This document shows, in pieces, positions 6,468 to 7,039 of a stretch of DNA of 7,039 bases. This stretch comes from CAUZEO01 sp963578625 (GTDB taxonomy: Bacteria > Verrucomicrobiota > Kiritimatiellia > SLOV01). The first letter of the stretch is position 1. Every line of letters begins with the position of its first letter. Made by a program: the position numbers and the translations under genes. The notes beneath the pieces were generated by a model. That model saw only the letters and a list, made by a program, of their open reading frames with translations. It made no database searches and was not told the origin of the DNA. The DNA lies in the NCBI GenBank assembly GCA_963578625.1, contig CAUZEO010000282.1, positions 1-7,039 of the forward strand, given 5' to 3'.

Positions 6468-7039
6468 ATGAGCAAGGCTAAGAACGATTCGGAAGCAAAT
6501 GAGGCGCTTCGCATCCTGACGATCGGCGCGCATCCGGCGGATGTATTTGATCAGTGCGCGGGAACACTGGCGCATCATGCCGCGAACGGCGACTATATCG
6601 CCTGCTTGACGTTAACCCACGGAGCGCGGGTGCATGACGCAGTGATCTCCGACGAGATGCAACATGCCGAATCGATTCCCGAAGGACCGGAGCTGCTCAA
6701 ACTGATGTCGGAACGATCGGACGTGAAGGCCGACGAAATCAGGGCGGCGGGAAAGATCATCGGGTTTGAAGATATTTTCTTCATGGGCCTCGAAGATGAT
6801 GTACTTTTGGTCACCAAAGACGCGGTTTACGAAGTGGCCCGGGTCATGCGGCAGATCAAACCCGATGTCATCCTGACCCACTGGCCGGATGAGAAGGATG
6901 GCCTGGCGGACCCGCATGCGGTCACCGGCCAGATTGTCCTGCACGCCCTGAGGTTTGCGAACGCGGTCGATCCGGGTGATCGCAATCCTCCCGTTCGCGT
7001 TCCGCAGGTGTTTTTCTTCGGCGCCGGCGCCACCAACAT
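6468..7039 (+). CDS. PIG-L/LmbE-family zinc deacetylase-like protein (N-terminal 190 residues, runs off the window)
   Basis: The start is fixed by AAGGAG and an in-frame stop just upstream. There is no signal peptide, so it is probably cytoplasmic. The family fold is shown by RILTIGAHPADVFDQCAGTL (residues 15-34), LTLTHGAR (about 48-54), IKPDVILTHWPDE (H138 in the last part) and LADPHAVTG (D148, H150). PIG-L proteins remove acetyl groups from amino sugars or related amides; in MshB the zinc ligands are the His and second Asp of HPDD plus a later His, and the first Asp is the catalytic base. Here H22, D25 and H150 fit the zinc ligands, but the base position is A24 (HPAD). So the metal site seems kept while the usual base is missing. 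The gene lies 135 bases after the large secreted protein in the same direction, suggesting, not proving, co-expression. Confidence 0.88.
   Translation, partial: MSKAKNDSEANEALRILTIGAHPADVFDQCAGTLAHHAANGDYIACLTLTHGARVHDAVISDEMQHAESIPEGPELLKLMSERSDVKADEIRAAGKIIGFEDIFFMGLEDDVLLVTKDAVYEVARVMRQIKPDVILTHWPDEKDGLADPHAVTGQIVLHALRFANAVDPGDRNPPVRVPQVFFFGAGATN

Overview
The window is a GC-rich stretch of bacterial DNA read almost entirely on the + strand. It looks like part of a polysaccharide-degradation locus from a bacterium with large secreted, multi-domain glycosidases. CBM9-like plus GH123/DUF4091-like fusions, uncharacterised glycosidase-like barrels and LmbE/PIG-L deacetylases are typical of the PVC group (Planctomycetes, Lentisphaerae, Kiritimatiellota) and of Hydrogenedentes- or Armatimonadetes-like lineages. 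That placement is inferred from gene content; there is no rRNA or other taxonomic marker here.

Layout: (1) Positions 1-60 are the last codons of an upstream gene. It overlaps the next gene as GTGA, which suggests translational coupling. (2) Positions 57-607 hold a small secreted protein of about 182 residues. It has a clear signal peptide but is split over three reading frames by two apparent one-base insertions. (3) Positions 609-6332 form one uninterrupted frame of about 1,907 codons. In order it encodes a signal peptide, a CBM9-like carbohydrate-binding domain, a helical linker, two diverged tandem copies of a GH123/DUF4091-like unit (beta domain, barrel, helical tail), and a third, unrelated glycosidase-like unit (beta domain, TIM barrel, C-terminal beta domain). 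The open frame runs upstream to an ATG at 342, but codons before about 609 are out-of-frame sequence of the preceding gene. (4) Positions 6333-6467 form an intergenic region with a strong long inverted repeat, whose loop is also complementary to the sequence just downstream. (5) From 6468 to the window end is the start of a cytoplasmic PIG-L/LmbE-family zinc deacetylase-like protein with an altered active-site motif.

How the parts may work together (inference): the exported protein would bind and attack an extracellular or periplasmic glycan, perhaps one with N-acetylated amino sugars because GH123 is a beta-N-acetylgalactosaminidase family, and the PIG-L protein could act on a sugar amide after uptake. 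Nothing in the sequence fixes the substrate.

The main points of interest are the triple-barrel architecture, a buried ribosome-binding site and ATG at 4870-4887 suggesting that the third barrel was or is a separate gene, the interleaved RNA-like structure before the deacetylase gene, and the HPAD motif in the deacetylase. The two frameshifts in the small gene mean that either real decay or base-calling errors must be considered for the whole window.
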